Origin: an uncultured Collinsella sp.
Lineage (GTDB): Bacteria; Actinomycetota; Coriobacteriia; Coriobacteriales; Coriobacteriaceae
Length of the DNA stretch: 64,000 nucleotides
Reading direction: 5' to 3'
Assembly: GCA_900543605.1 (NCBI GenBank)
Contig: UQSK01000003.1
Coordinates: forward strand, 16,333-80,332
Part shown: one piece after another, positions 25,369 through 33,872 of the stretch
How positions within the stretch are numbered: position 1 is the first letter of the stretch
Layout: the number at the start of each line of letters is the position of its first letter
Notes under the pieces: model-generated
What the model was told of the DNA's origin: nothing
Seen by the model: only the letters and a program-made list of their open reading frames with translations
The model's database searches: none
Made by a program: the position numbers and the translations under genes

Positions 25369-27129
25369 GTGGCCGACCAGGACATCAAGATGCTCATCGA
25401 GCGCATTATGGCCGAGGCCCGGACCCATCAGTCTGCCCGCTTCTCACATGAAGTCTACGCAGACGAGCCGATTCTCAAAACCGGTCGTCAGATGCAGAAC
25501 TTCCTTCCCGACCAATACCGCAAGATGCGCGAGATATCGCGCTGGCAGGATGACCCCAAAGGCGGCGCGGGCCGCTGGCTATCGGAGGCCGAGCTTTTCT
25601 ACCGCCAAGGCTTGCTGATGGCCGATTTTGAGGACGACTGCCCCTACAACGGCACCTTTAAGTCGTACTTTCCCACCTACAACGCCATGAGCGACCGGCA
25701 GCTGCGCGGCTACTTTACCTGGCGTGCCCAAGTGCGCCGCGGAACCGTCGAGGAAACGTCTACGTCCTTTGCCTTCCTGTATCTCTATGAGCTGATTTGC
25801 GGCATTGGCGTAGATGACCCGCTCGATGGTTTTAACAAGATCAAGGTCTTTTGGGATGCCTATCGTGCCTTCGAGCCCGGCATCGACCGGTTTGCACGCG
25901 TGTGGTTGCAGGATTACGCCGTGTTCCACGGGCTCGATCCCAAGCTGCTTCGCGACTCTAAAACCGTCATGTTCGATAACGCCCTTATCGAGCTGCGGCG
26001 CGCGGCTCGAGACCTTGCGCCTGCACCGGCGCCGTCCGGGCAGGCCCCCAAACGTCGTAAATCCTCTGAGCCGATCCTCCCCCTTCCGCCCGACGAGGCG
26101 CGCGAGGAGCGACTCATGGCCGCTATCAACGCCCTCTCCACGTATAACCTCAATAACTCAAGACTCGATCGCAGCCACCATCGCGACCTGCGCCACGTGG
26201 CATGCGCCGTGTATGTCCGTATGGCGCGTTACTATGACACGCACCGAAAGACCGGTATCGTGGCGAGCTTGTTTGGGGAGGAGACGGCCATGCCCTATAC
26301 CATGTTTGCCTCGGCCGTGTTCTTTGCGCCCAATCGCCACGAGGACTGCGAATACCGTCTGGACCCCATCCATATTTACCGTTGTCAAAACGGCTTTTGG
26401 GAATGCATGCGCATCCACGGCAGCAGACAAAAAAGCAGCAAGCTCGGTGAGATGATGCGCGCTTGTGATCAGCGTCTGCGCTTGGCACTGGATCCCGGCC
26501 ATCCCCTTAAGGAAGAGAAGGTCCCCAAATATCTGGCTAAGATTATCGATGACGAGATCGTGGCATGGCTTTCATGGGATGCCGCACATCAGCCCGTCAA
26601 GATCGATATCGACCTGAGCCAGCTGGGGCATATCCGGAGTGCCGCTGCGCAAACGCGCGAAGCGCTTTTGATCGACGAGGAACGCGAGGACAGCGCGCCT
26701 GTGGAAGTCGAGGCGACGCTTATCGAGCAACCGAACACCGAGTCTGCGCCCGGCATGGCTGCCGAACCTGGCGAGATGGCCATACAGCAAGACGAACCCG
26801 ACGAGCCGACTGTCTCCACCGAAGAGTTTGGCGTCGTGGCGCCGCTCCTCGCGTCTGTGCCCGCACCCGTAACGCCCGCGCCCACCGAAGCTGCGAACAA
26901 ACTCGCGCCCGCCGCAGATGCCTTCCTTCGCGCACTCCTCGAGCAAAACGCAGCGCAAGCGGCATCGGCAGTAGCGCACTCGGGCCAGAGCGAGGACATG
27001 CTCGTCGACAGCATCAATGAGACGCTCTTTGACCTGGTGGGTGACACCGTAATTGAATTTGGCGTGGCAGGACCGCAAATTATCGAGGACTACGAAGCAG
27101 ACGTGAGAGGATACCTAGACCATGAGTGA
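25369..27129 (+). CDS. TerB_N-domain protein
   Basis: A 586-residue cytoplasmic protein. Residues about 45-210 match the TerB_N domain: RWLSEAELFYRQGLLMADFE, then SYFPTYNAMSDRQLRGYFTW and SFAFLYLYELICGIG. A linker rich in Pro/Ala/Glu (about 440-530) precedes a short C-terminal helical part. TerB_N proteins are reported in predicted stress, DNA-processing or phage-response islands with ATPases and helicases, as seen here. Start GTG 25369 has AGGAGAGGAGAAG upstream. It overlaps the next gene by 8 bp, indicating translational coupling. Confidence 0.82.
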   Translation: MADQDIKMLIERIMAEARTHQSARFSHEVYADEPILKTGRQMQNFLPDQYRKMREISRWQDDPKGGAGRWLSEAELFYRQGLLMADFEDDCPYNGTFKSYFPTYNAMSDRQLRGYFTWRAQVRRGTVEETSTSFAFLYLYELICGIGVDDPLDGFNKIKVFWDAYRAFEPGIDRFARVWLQDYAVFHGLDPKLLRDSKTVMFDNALIELRRAARDLAPAPAPSGQAPKRRKSSEPILPLPPDEAREERLMAAINALSTYNLNNSRLDRSHHRDLRHVACAVYVRMARYYDTHRKTGIVASLFGEETAMPYTMFASAVFFAPNRHEDCEYRLDPIHIYRCQNGFWECMRIHGSRQKSSKLGEMMRACDQRLRLALDPGHPLKEEKVPKYLAKIIDDEIVAWLSWDAAHQPVKIDIDLSQLGHIRSAAAQTREALLIDEEREDSAPVEVEATLIEQPNTESAPGMAAEPGEMAIQQDEPDEPTVSTEEFGVVAPLLASVPAPVTPAPTEAANKLAPAADAFLRALLEQNAAQAASAVAHSGQSEDMLVDSINETLFDLVGDTVIEFGVAGPQIIEDYEADVRGYLDHE

Positions 27130-28426
27130 TACCGCATCCGCAGCGCCCCGCGTACCCAAACGCGTCGCCGCCGTCATTCTCAACTCGCTCAAGGGTGGCG
27201 TGGTCCCGCGCATCGGCCTTCCCTATATCACTGTGGGACGCGAGGTCGAGATTCGCGCCTTGCTCACCGATTTGAGTCTCATCGCCGATGGCGGCGCGAG
27301 CTTCCGCTTTTTAGTCGGTCGCTACGGCGCCGGCAAGAGCTTCTTGCTTCAGACCATCCGTACGCACGCCATGGGCGAGGGATTCGTCGTCGCCGATGCC
27401 GACCTATCGCCCGAGCGCCGCCTGCAGGGCGGTCAGGGGCAGGGCCTTGCCACCTACCGCGAGCTCATCCGCAATATATCGACCAAGACGCGCCCCGAGG
27501 GCGGTGCGCTCAACCTTATTCTGGATCGCTGGGTCGCCTCGTGTGCCGATGCCGATGAGTCTGCCGTCAATGCCCAACTGGCCCCGCTCGAGGAGATGGT
27601 CCACGGCTTCGACTTCGCCCGCATGCTCCGCCGCTACCGCACGGCCGTATCCGAGGGCGACGAAGAAGCTATGAGCCGCGTGACCAAATGGATTCGCGGC
27701 GAGTACCGCACCAAGAGTGAGGCACGCGCCGAGCTGGGCTCCTCGACCATCATCAGCGATGACGACTGGTACGACTACGTTAAGCTCATTGCGCGCTTTT
27801 TGGTCTGCGGCGGCTACAAGGGCATGCTGGTGCTCATCGACGAGCTCGTGAATCTGTATAAGATTCCCAACGCCATCACGCGCCAATACAACTACGAGAA
27901 GATCCTAACCATGTACAACGACACGCTCCAGGGCAAGGCGCAGTACCTGGGCATGATCATGGGCGGCACGCCAACCTCCATCGAAGACCGGCGCCGCGGC
28001 GTGTTCTCCTACGAGGCCCTGCGCAGCCGACTCGCTCAGGGCCGCTTTGCGCGCGAGGACCTTAAGGACATGCTCGCGCCCATCATCCGTCTGCAGCCAC
28101 TCACCTATGAGGAGCTGCTGGTGCTCATCGAAAAACTCATGCAGATCCATGCCGGCTACTTTGGCTGGACGCCCACGCTTACCGAGAACGACTTGGTGAA
28201 CTTTCTCAAGATTGAGTTTGGCCGCGTGGGAGCCGATACGCACCTGACGCCCCGTGAGGTCATTCGTGACTTTATCGAGCTGCTCGATATCCTGTGTCAG
28301 AACCCCGATGCAAATGTGGCCGAGTTGCTGCAAAGCGTCGGCGGCGACGCGCTGGTGCCGGCAGCCGCAACAGGCGACGCCGGCACCGCAGGCGGCGACC
28401 GCAACTTCGCCGAATTCACCATCTAA
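27122..28426 (+). CDS. BrxD-like ATP-binding protein (DUF2791)
   Basis: A 434-residue P-loop ATPase of the BREX BrxC/BrxD type (DUF2791). It shows the family opening NSLKGGVVPRIGLPYITVGR, Walker A in LVGRYGAGKSFLLQ (about residue 65) and Walker B in GMLVLIDELVNLYKI (about 240). The arginine-rich stretch DRRRGVFSYEALRSRLAQGR comes later. In BREX type 2 a protein of this kind is paired with the Lhr-like helicase BrxHI, as here. No PglX, PglZ, PglW or other BREX core gene is present. It overlaps the TerB_N gene by 8 bp and precedes the helicase. Confidence 0.85.
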   Translation: MSDTASAAPRVPKRVAAVILNSLKGGVVPRIGLPYITVGREVEIRALLTDLSLIADGGASFRFLVGRYGAGKSFLLQTIRTHAMGEGFVVADADLSPERRLQGGQGQGLATYRELIRNISTKTRPEGGALNLILDRWVASCADADESAVNAQLAPLEEMVHGFDFARMLRRYRTAVSEGDEEAMSRVTKWIRGEYRTKSEARAELGSSTIISDDDWYDYVKLIARFLVCGGYKGMLVLIDELVNLYKIPNAITRQYNYEKILTMYNDTLQGKAQYLGMIMGGTPTSIEDRRRGVFSYEALRSRLAQGRFAREDLKDMLAPIIRLQPLTYEELLVLIEKLMQIHAGYFGWTPTLTENDLVNFLKIEFGRVGADTHLTPREVIRDFIELLDILCQNPDANVAELLQSVGGDALVPAAATGDAGTAGGDRNFAEFTI

Positions 28427-28461
28427 CCTGCCAAAAAGGGACAGGTTTATTTTGGCAGGTT
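28425..28461 (+). terminator. 12-bp perfect hairpin between ATPase and helicase genes
   Basis: AACCTGCCAAAA and TTTTGGCAGGTT pair perfectly around a 13-nt loop (AGGGACAGGTTTA). The stem begins inside the stop codon of the ATPase gene. It is followed by TTATC, so it could act as a partial terminator that lowers helicase expression. It also resembles the GGGACAGG/CCTGTCCC hairpin repeats at 44518-44556, so it may be an inserted repeat instead. Confidence 0.5.
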
Positions 28462-28542
28462 TTATCTGGGCAAACGCTGAGGCAGTAATGCAGCAAACCA
28501 TTGCCAGCCGCGTTGAGAAGTTCGTATTTGAGGGGAGGTCCC

Positions 28543-30987
28543 GTGAACGCCTTTGACCGATATGCTCCGTTTATCCAAGACTTCATCTACTCCCACGATT
28601 GGGAGAGTCTACGCTCTATCCAGGTTGCAGCAGCTGATGCCATCTTTAACACGCAAGATAATGTGCTCTTGACGGCATCCACGGCTTCCGGCAAAACCGA
28701 GGCAGCCTTCTTTCCCATCCTGACCGAGTTTTGGGAGAACCCGCCCGCGAGCGTGGGCGCCCTCTACATCGGCCCCCTCAAAGCGCTCATCAATGATCAG
28801 TTCGTCCGCCTCAATGACCTCTGCGAAGAGGCCGATATCCCTGTCTGGCACTGGCATGGCGATGTCTCGCAGTCGCACAAGGCTAAGCTCATCAAAAAAC
28901 CGAGCGGTATCTTGCAGATTACGCCCGAGTCGCTCGAGGCGCTCCTGATCCATAAGCACATGGCGATCCCGCGCATGTTCTGCGACCTGCGCTACGTCGT
29001 CATCGATGAGGTCCACTCGCTCATGCGCGGCGACCGCGGCGGGCAGACGCTCTGTCTTATCGAGCGCCTCTCGCGCATGGCGGGCGTACAGCCTCGACGC
29101 ATCGGCCTTTCCGCTACCATCGGCGACCCCGAGCGCACGGGCGCCTTTCTCTCACAGGGAACAGGACGCGATTGCATCATCCCCCGCTTTGAGGAACCGC
29201 GCCGCGTGTGGCGCATCTCCATGGAGCACTTCTACAACTCGGGCCCCCAGGCTCAGCAACGAGGATTTGTAGGCACAGGTCCACAAGAAGCCGAGGTGCT
29301 TACTTGCGAGCGTATTGAGACGGCAGAGCCCGCGGCGCTGCCGGCCGGCGCCCAAGACGTGCGCCACAGCGGACAGCTTACACAGGAGGAACGCCGTCAA
29401 CGTCGCGAGCAGGCGCGGGGCAAGGCCGCTCCCAAAGACCGTCGCACTTCCTCGGCCCCCGAGGGCGAAGTTGACATCCCACGAGCGACCGAGCAGGCGC
29501 TTCTCAACCCCACCGACACGGCGCCCGACAACGCCGACCCCGGTATGGGCTATATCTTTGAGCATACGCGCGGCCGCAAGTGCCTGGTCTTTGCCAACTC
29601 GCGCGAGGAGGCAGAGGCCGTGTGCTCCATGCTGCGCAGCTACTGCGAGAGCCGACACGAGCCCGACCGCTTTCTCATCCACCATGGCAATCTTTCGGCA
29701 TCGCTACGCGAGACGGCAGAAGAGCTCATGCGCGACGAGGAACAGGCACAAACGACCGTCACCACCTCTACGCTGGAGCTCGGTATCGATATCGGCCGCC
29801 TGGAGCGTGCGTTTCAGATCGATGCGCCATTTACCGTCAGCTCCTTTTTGCAGCGAATGGGCCGCACGGGACGCCGCGATCTTCCGCCCGAGATGTGGTT
29901 TGTCATGCGCGAGGAAGAACCCGAGCCGCGCACGATGATGCCCGAAACCATTCCCTGGAAGCTCCTGCAGGGTATCGCGCTCGTACAACTCTATCGCGAG
30001 GAAAAGTGGGTCGAGCCGCCCGAGCTCGATCGACTCCCCTACAGCCTGCTCTATCACCAGACTATGTCGACCCTCGCCAGCACCGGAGAGCTCACGCCGG
30101 TCGAACTTGCCCAGCGCGTGCTCACGCTCAGCTATTTTCACCGTGTCTCGGCAGACGATTACCGTGTGCTGCTACGTCACCTCATTAAGATCGACCATAT
30201 CCAGGCCACCGAAGGTGGCGGGCTCATCGTGGGTCTCGCGGGCGAGTGCATCATCAACAACTTTAAGTTCTACGCCGTGTTCCAGGAAAACGAGGAGTTC
30301 ACCGTTCGCAGCGAGTCGGCCGAGTTGGGCACGATCGTCAATCCCCCACCGCCCGGCGAGCGCATCGCCATCGCCGGACACTGCTGGATTGTCGAGGAAG
30401 TGGACTGGAAGCGTCATACCGTCTTTGCCACGCAGGTCAAAGGCCGTGTTCCGGCCTACTTTGGCGACTGTCCCGGTGACATCAACACGCACGTACTCGA
30501 GCGCATGCGCAAGGCGCTCAACGAGCACGCAACATATCCGTACCTCATGGGTAACGCACGGGCCCGCTTAGCGCAGGCTCGTCATACGGCCAAGCTTTCG
30601 GGTGCGGGAACTAAACCGCTCATCAACCTGGGCGGCGATACCTGGGTGCTCTTCCCCTGGCTGGGCAGCTACGCCTTTTTGGCGCTCGAGCGCATGCTCA
30701 AGATTAAATGTGCCGCTGAGCTGGGCCTTCGCGGACTCGACCCGTCACGCCCGTACTTTATGCAGTTTAAAATGAAGGCCGACGAGGAGACGTTCTTTGA
30801 AGTGCTCGCCGCCGAAGCCGAGAAAGACTTCGACCCCATCGACCTCGTCTATCCCGGCGAGGTGCCCTATTTTGATCGCTACGACGAGTACGTTCCCGAG
30901 GAGCTCGTGCGCAAAGGATTCGCCGAAGGCGTGCTCGACATCGAGGGCATGAAGCAGCGCGTCCTCAGCTGGCGCGACCACGCCTAA
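28543..30987 (+). CDS. Lhr-like superfamily 2 helicase (BrxHI-like)
   Basis: An 814-residue DEAD/DEAH-box ATPase. Motif I is TASTASGKTEAAFF (about residue 47), motif Ia GPLKALINDQF, motif II IDEVHSL, motif III LSATIGD and motif VI QRMGRTGRRDL. Between the two RecA-like halves is a charged insertion (about 245-325). The remainder matches Lhr-type winged-helix and C-terminal regions. The start is GTG 28543, with GAGGGGAGG 4 nt upstream. Predicted to remodel DNA or RNA together with the ATPase and TerB_N protein encoded upstream. Housekeeping Lhr repair helicases are usually longer and solitary; the operon argues for a dedicated module. Confidence 0.87.
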   Translation: MNAFDRYAPFIQDFIYSHDWESLRSIQVAAADAIFNTQDNVLLTASTASGKTEAAFFPILTEFWENPPASVGALYIGPLKALINDQFVRLNDLCEEADIPVWHWHGDVSQSHKAKLIKKPSGILQITPESLEALLIHKHMAIPRMFCDLRYVVIDEVHSLMRGDRGGQTLCLIERLSRMAGVQPRRIGLSATIGDPERTGAFLSQGTGRDCIIPRFEEPRRVWRISMEHFYNSGPQAQQRGFVGTGPQEAEVLTCERIETAEPAALPAGAQDVRHSGQLTQEERRQRREQARGKAAPKDRRTSSAPEGEVDIPRATEQALLNPTDTAPDNADPGMGYIFEHTRGRKCLVFANSREEAEAVCSMLRSYCESRHEPDRFLIHHGNLSASLRETAEELMRDEEQAQTTVTTSTLELGIDIGRLERAFQIDAPFTVSSFLQRMGRTGRRDLPPEMWFVMREEEPEPRTMMPETIPWKLLQGIALVQLYREEKWVEPPELDRLPYSLLYHQTMSTLASTGELTPVELAQRVLTLSYFHRVSADDYRVLLRHLIKIDHIQATEGGGLIVGLAGECIINNFKFYAVFQENEEFTVRSESAELGTIVNPPPPGERIAIAGHCWIVEEVDWKRHTVFATQVKGRVPAYFGDCPGDINTHVLERMRKALNEHATYPYLMGNARARLAQARHTAKLSGAGTKPLINLGGDTWVLFPWLGSYAFLALERMLKIKCAAELGLRGLDPSRPYFMQFKMKADEETFFEVLAAEAEKDFDPIDLVYPGEVPYFDRYDEYVPEELVRKGFAEGVLDIEGMKQRVLSWRDHA

Positions 30988-31438
30988 GACCAGTCTTTTT
31001 GGGACGGGGCTATTTTAGCTACTTTATGTCGTCCAACGATTTCGATGGACCGCAAATAAGATCAATCTTGTATGTAGTAGCCGTCAAAATGGCCCCTCCC
31101 CTGCAAAAACAGAAGGTAACTGGAAGAAGACCCCCCCTGTCTTTACGGGCAAAAAAGGGGCAGAACGGTAAAGTACACTTGTCGCGTAATGTGCTTAATA
31201 TTCAGGGATTAGATTTGCTAAGCAGAGCTGCAACCACCAATCGTTGTAATTTTAACGTTACAGGAAAAGCCTAAATTCCTTCATAGTGCCAAACCCGCAG
31301 AGTAAATTGCCGACTGCAGCACCAAAAAAACTAAAACCCATCGCGTTCCACGACCTGAGTTTTCAACATATTGTGAATTGCATTAAGGGAAAGTTTCCCG
31401 CATCCACGTCTAGTGCAGATGTAGACGGGAAGCTGCAA
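30988..31438. other. AT-rich gene-free stretch
   Basis: 451 bp with no convincing gene. It is markedly richer in A+T than the flanking operons. It contains short G or C runs (GACCCCCCCTGTC near 31123; AAAAAAGGGGCAG near 31151) and a terminator-like hairpin for the leftward MFS operon (31395-31431). It starts with TTTTTGGGACGGGGC, similar to the ends of GGGAC-type intergenic repeats. This looks like the edge of an acquired segment. Confidence 0.4.
31395..31431 (-). terminator. Terminator-like hairpin after MFS/small-protein genes
   Basis: Outer arms TTCCCG and CGGGAA with an inner ACGTCT/AGATGT pairing form a 37-nt imperfect hairpin, 8 bp beyond the stop of the small gene at 31439. On the minus strand it is followed by ACTTTCCC, a weak U tract. 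Confidence 0.45.
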
Positions 31439-31642
31439 TTATAAGTCACTAGTCTGGGGCAGGATTAAACGGTTCACCCCTGGTAAGATATAGCAATCTT
31501 CGCCCGAGACCATTACTATTCCGCCAGCATCGATAAAACGCTGATATTCCTCGGCATTAAGGCCCACCGATTCAAAGCTAACGCGTACACCCGTAGCCAT
31601 CAAGAAGGCTCGAAACTTCTGGCAGCTCGTCAATCGATACAT
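31439..31642 (-). CDS. Small hypothetical protein coupled to MFS gene, 67 aa
   Basis: The start ATG overlaps the MFS stop codon (TGATG), a classic re-initiation arrangement, which supports translation. The protein starts MYRLTSCQKFRAFLMATGVR and contains NAEEYQRFIDAGGIVMVSGE. It has no clear signal or membrane segment and I do not recognise it. Its base composition is AT-rich like the MFS gene, so the pair was probably acquired together. It could be a regulator or accessory factor of the transporter. Confidence 0.5.
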   Translation of the reverse strand: MYRLTSCQKFRAFLMATGVRVSFESVGLNAEEYQRFIDAGGIVMVSGEDCYILPGVNRLILPQTSDL

Positions 31643-32841
31643 CAATTCTTGAAGGCATGTATTCCACCAATTTTTAATGAAACAACGGCAGTAATCGCTA
31701 TCGCGATTGCACCGATAATACCGAGCGCCATCTGAATGGGATATAACCCCAACACATGTCCAAATATGGAGAAAAACATTGCGGAAAAGAGGGCCCTTAC
31801 CAGAGACGCGGCGGAAAGGATCGTCGCGCGGAGATCGTCCGCTATCGCGTCTTGGATTAAGTTTTCCGAAGTGATGTACACCACTTCTGGGAGGAAACAA
31901 AGCACCATGCTAAGGCCAAACAAACACAGCGGATTTGAAGCGAACCACGGAAGAATCATGAAAAGGCCAGCCTCGATTAGCATCGAGCCGAGCATGGTAT
32001 TTCTTTTCCCGAAACGCGACGAGAAGAAATCTGCTGCAATGTAGGCCGTCGCATTTACTGCATAGGATGCACCGAAAAAGATTCCTATTATGGAGACGGG
32101 AGCATCAAATGCGTCGAATACCAACTGATTCAAGTTGTAATAACTCCCGTAGAATCCGTCGAGCATGCTTGTGCCGATGAGGAGAAGCAATACCGCAAAA
32201 GCGGATTCTCCAACGCACCAGGTTTCGCGTCTGAAGATCTTGGCTACGTCAAACCTTTCCTCCCCAGAGCTTTCAGAACGGGTCGTTTCCGTCCTCTCAA
32301 TGGGATACAAAAGGGAAAGTTGCAGAAGATAGAAAACGGAGACACATACGTAGAGGGCACTCCAAGATACCTGGGCAATGAGAGATCCGAGCACAATCGC
32401 CATTCCCGTAGCGATTGATTGCGCGGCGAGCAGCCGAGAGTTGATGGTGAGAAAGCGCTCTTCTTGACCGGCATTTCGGGCAATTTCATATAAAAGAGCT
32501 TGCTCGGATCCCGATTGAAGGGAGTAGGCGAGTGCCTCAACAAGGGAAAGCACGACAAGAAAGGGACCTGAGAGCAACAGCATGCCAGCCGTATGGAAGA
32601 AAAGCAGCAGCACGCCCACTTGAATCGAAAACTTCTTTCCAAAGAAATCGCCTACCAGCCCTGTTGGTAGCTCGAGGACGACCGTTGCGATGTTGAACAG
32701 GGCTTGATAAAGCGCGATTTCCGTGACAGACATTCCTTTCTCCGCAAGGAAAAGTAGAAACACTCCCCGATTTAAAACAAATCCCGCGAGAACGAAAAAG
32801 GCGGAATAGATGTGCAGTTGCGTAGTGGCTTGCTTGTTCAT
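31642..32841 (-). CDS. Major facilitator superfamily transporter
   Basis: A 399-residue MFS protein with twelve hydrophobic segments. It contains the loop motif ELPTGLVGDFFGKKFSIQVG, a version of the conserved GxLaDrxGrkxxl signature between helices 2 and 3, and the repeat-half equivalent YIAADFFSSRFGKRNTMLGS. Such proteins are drug or metabolite exporters; the substrate is unknown. The start at 32841 has GGAAGTG. Base composition is clearly lower in G+C than all neighbours, suggesting recent transfer. Confidence 0.87.
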   Translation of the reverse strand: MNKQATTQLHIYSAFFVLAGFVLNRGVFLLFLAEKGMSVTEIALYQALFNIATVVLELPTGLVGDFFGKKFSIQVGVLLLFFHTAGMLLLSGPFLVVLSLVEALAYSLQSGSEQALLYEIARNAGQEERFLTINSRLLAAQSIATGMAIVLGSLIAQVSWSALYVCVSVFYLLQLSLLYPIERTETTRSESSGEERFDVAKIFRRETWCVGESAFAVLLLLIGTSMLDGFYGSYYNLNQLVFDAFDAPVSIIGIFFGASYAVNATAYIAADFFSSRFGKRNTMLGSMLIEAGLFMILPWFASNPLCLFGLSMVLCFLPEVVYITSENLIQDAIADDLRATILSAASLVRALFSAMFFSIFGHVLGLYPIQMALGIIGAIAIAITAVVSLKIGGIHAFKN

Positions 32842-32996
32842 TTGGCACTTCCAATGACAATTTTGGCCTAGCGGTCGGAATCAACCGAAGAGGAAGCGAG
32901 TTGGCGCCGGGCGTCCAGATGCGTCATGCTGAAAAATAGATGAAGCGCATGGTTGACAAAACCATAGAGCCCGTCACAAATTGACTACTCCCAATG

Positions 32997-33872
32997 CTAG
33001 TCATGGAGGACAGTGCCGAGGAAGTCGGTGTCGAAGGGCACAGCTTCGGCAAAGGCGTAGTCGCCGTCGCCGGCGATGAGCAGATAATTCTCCTCGCCGC
33101 CGAACTCTGCATCGCCACATGGGACCACCCAGGCGTGGGCGAATACCTCGAGTGCCGTGGCAGTGCAGTCGCGCAGGAACGTCACGTCGCTCCCCTCGTT
33201 TGCGTTCACGATATTGGCCACGTAGATACCCCCGGGGTTCAGGCTACCCCGCACCAGGCGCAGCGCCTCAACGGTCGCCAGCTCGCACACGGGCTCGGCA
33301 CCGCCAAAGCAATCGCTCACGATCACGTCGTAGCGACGATGCCCCACGCTCGTCACACCCAGATACGAGCGAGCCTCAGCGGTAATCACCCGCAAGCGGT
33401 CGCCCACTGCGCGCTCCAGCTCGTCCAGGTAGAACCAGCGGCGCGCCAGGCGCGTAATCTCTCCGTCATACTCGATAACGTCCATGCGCAAGCCCTCGTG
33501 CGACATCAGCGCGAACTTGGGATAGGCAAACCCGCCGCCACCCAGCATAAGCATGCGGTCGATACCGTGACCATAAGCGTCACGCATTGCGTCCTCGGCC
33601 TCAAAAACATCGTCAAATGCGCGATAGTATGCAAAGACCGGCTCCGCCCAGCGCTCGCCAACGTAACTCGCGCTTTGGTAGACGCCGCCTTGCACCAATA
33701 CGCGGACTTCGTCGCCGCCCTCGTCGTGCACGCGCTTCACACGCGCCAACCCATTGCGGGTTCGCGCAACCTGCAGACAGGCAGCACGAACAGCGACAGC
33801 GGCCGCACCAAGCGCCGCGGCTCCCAGAGCAACGCCGGCAACGACGCCGGCAGAAACACTTGGCTTGTTCAT
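32997..33872 (-). CDS. Spermidine synthase-like (class I SAM fold) protein
   Basis: A 291-residue protein with an N-terminal hydrophobic Ala-rich helix (about residues 8-30). A Rossmann domain like that of spermidine synthases follows: RMLMLGGGGFAYPKFALMSH, MDVIEYDGEITRLARRWF and YDVIVSDCFGGAEPV. The pattern matches the SpeE-like group often fused to membrane transporters. True polyamine synthesis is unproven, because the second catalytic region is not obvious. It starts directly after the Elp3 stop, with AGGAGCTCTAG spanning the junction, so the two are one operon. Confidence 0.78.
   Translation of the reverse strand: MNKPSVSAGVVAGVALGAAALGAAAVAVRAACLQVARTRNGLARVKRVHDEGGDEVRVLVQGGVYQSASYVGERWAEPVFAYYRAFDDVFEAEDAMRDAYGHGIDRMLMLGGGGFAYPKFALMSHEGLRMDVIEYDGEITRLARRWFYLDELERAVGDRLRVITAEARSYLGVTSVGHRRYDVIVSDCFGGAEPVCELATVEALRLVRGSLNPGGIYVANIVNANEGSDVTFLRDCTATALEVFAHAWVVPCGDAEFGGEENYLLIAGDGDYAFAEAVPFDTDFLGTVLHD

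Noticed and set aside
25369..30987. A full BREX type 2 system
   Set aside because: Only BrxD-like and BrxHI-like genes are present. There is no methyltransferase, alkaline-phosphatase-like PglZ, kinase PglW or large ATPase.
31123..31132. A C7 run near 31125 as a second phase-variation tract
   Set aside because: It lies in non-coding DNA with no gene start nearby that it could switch.
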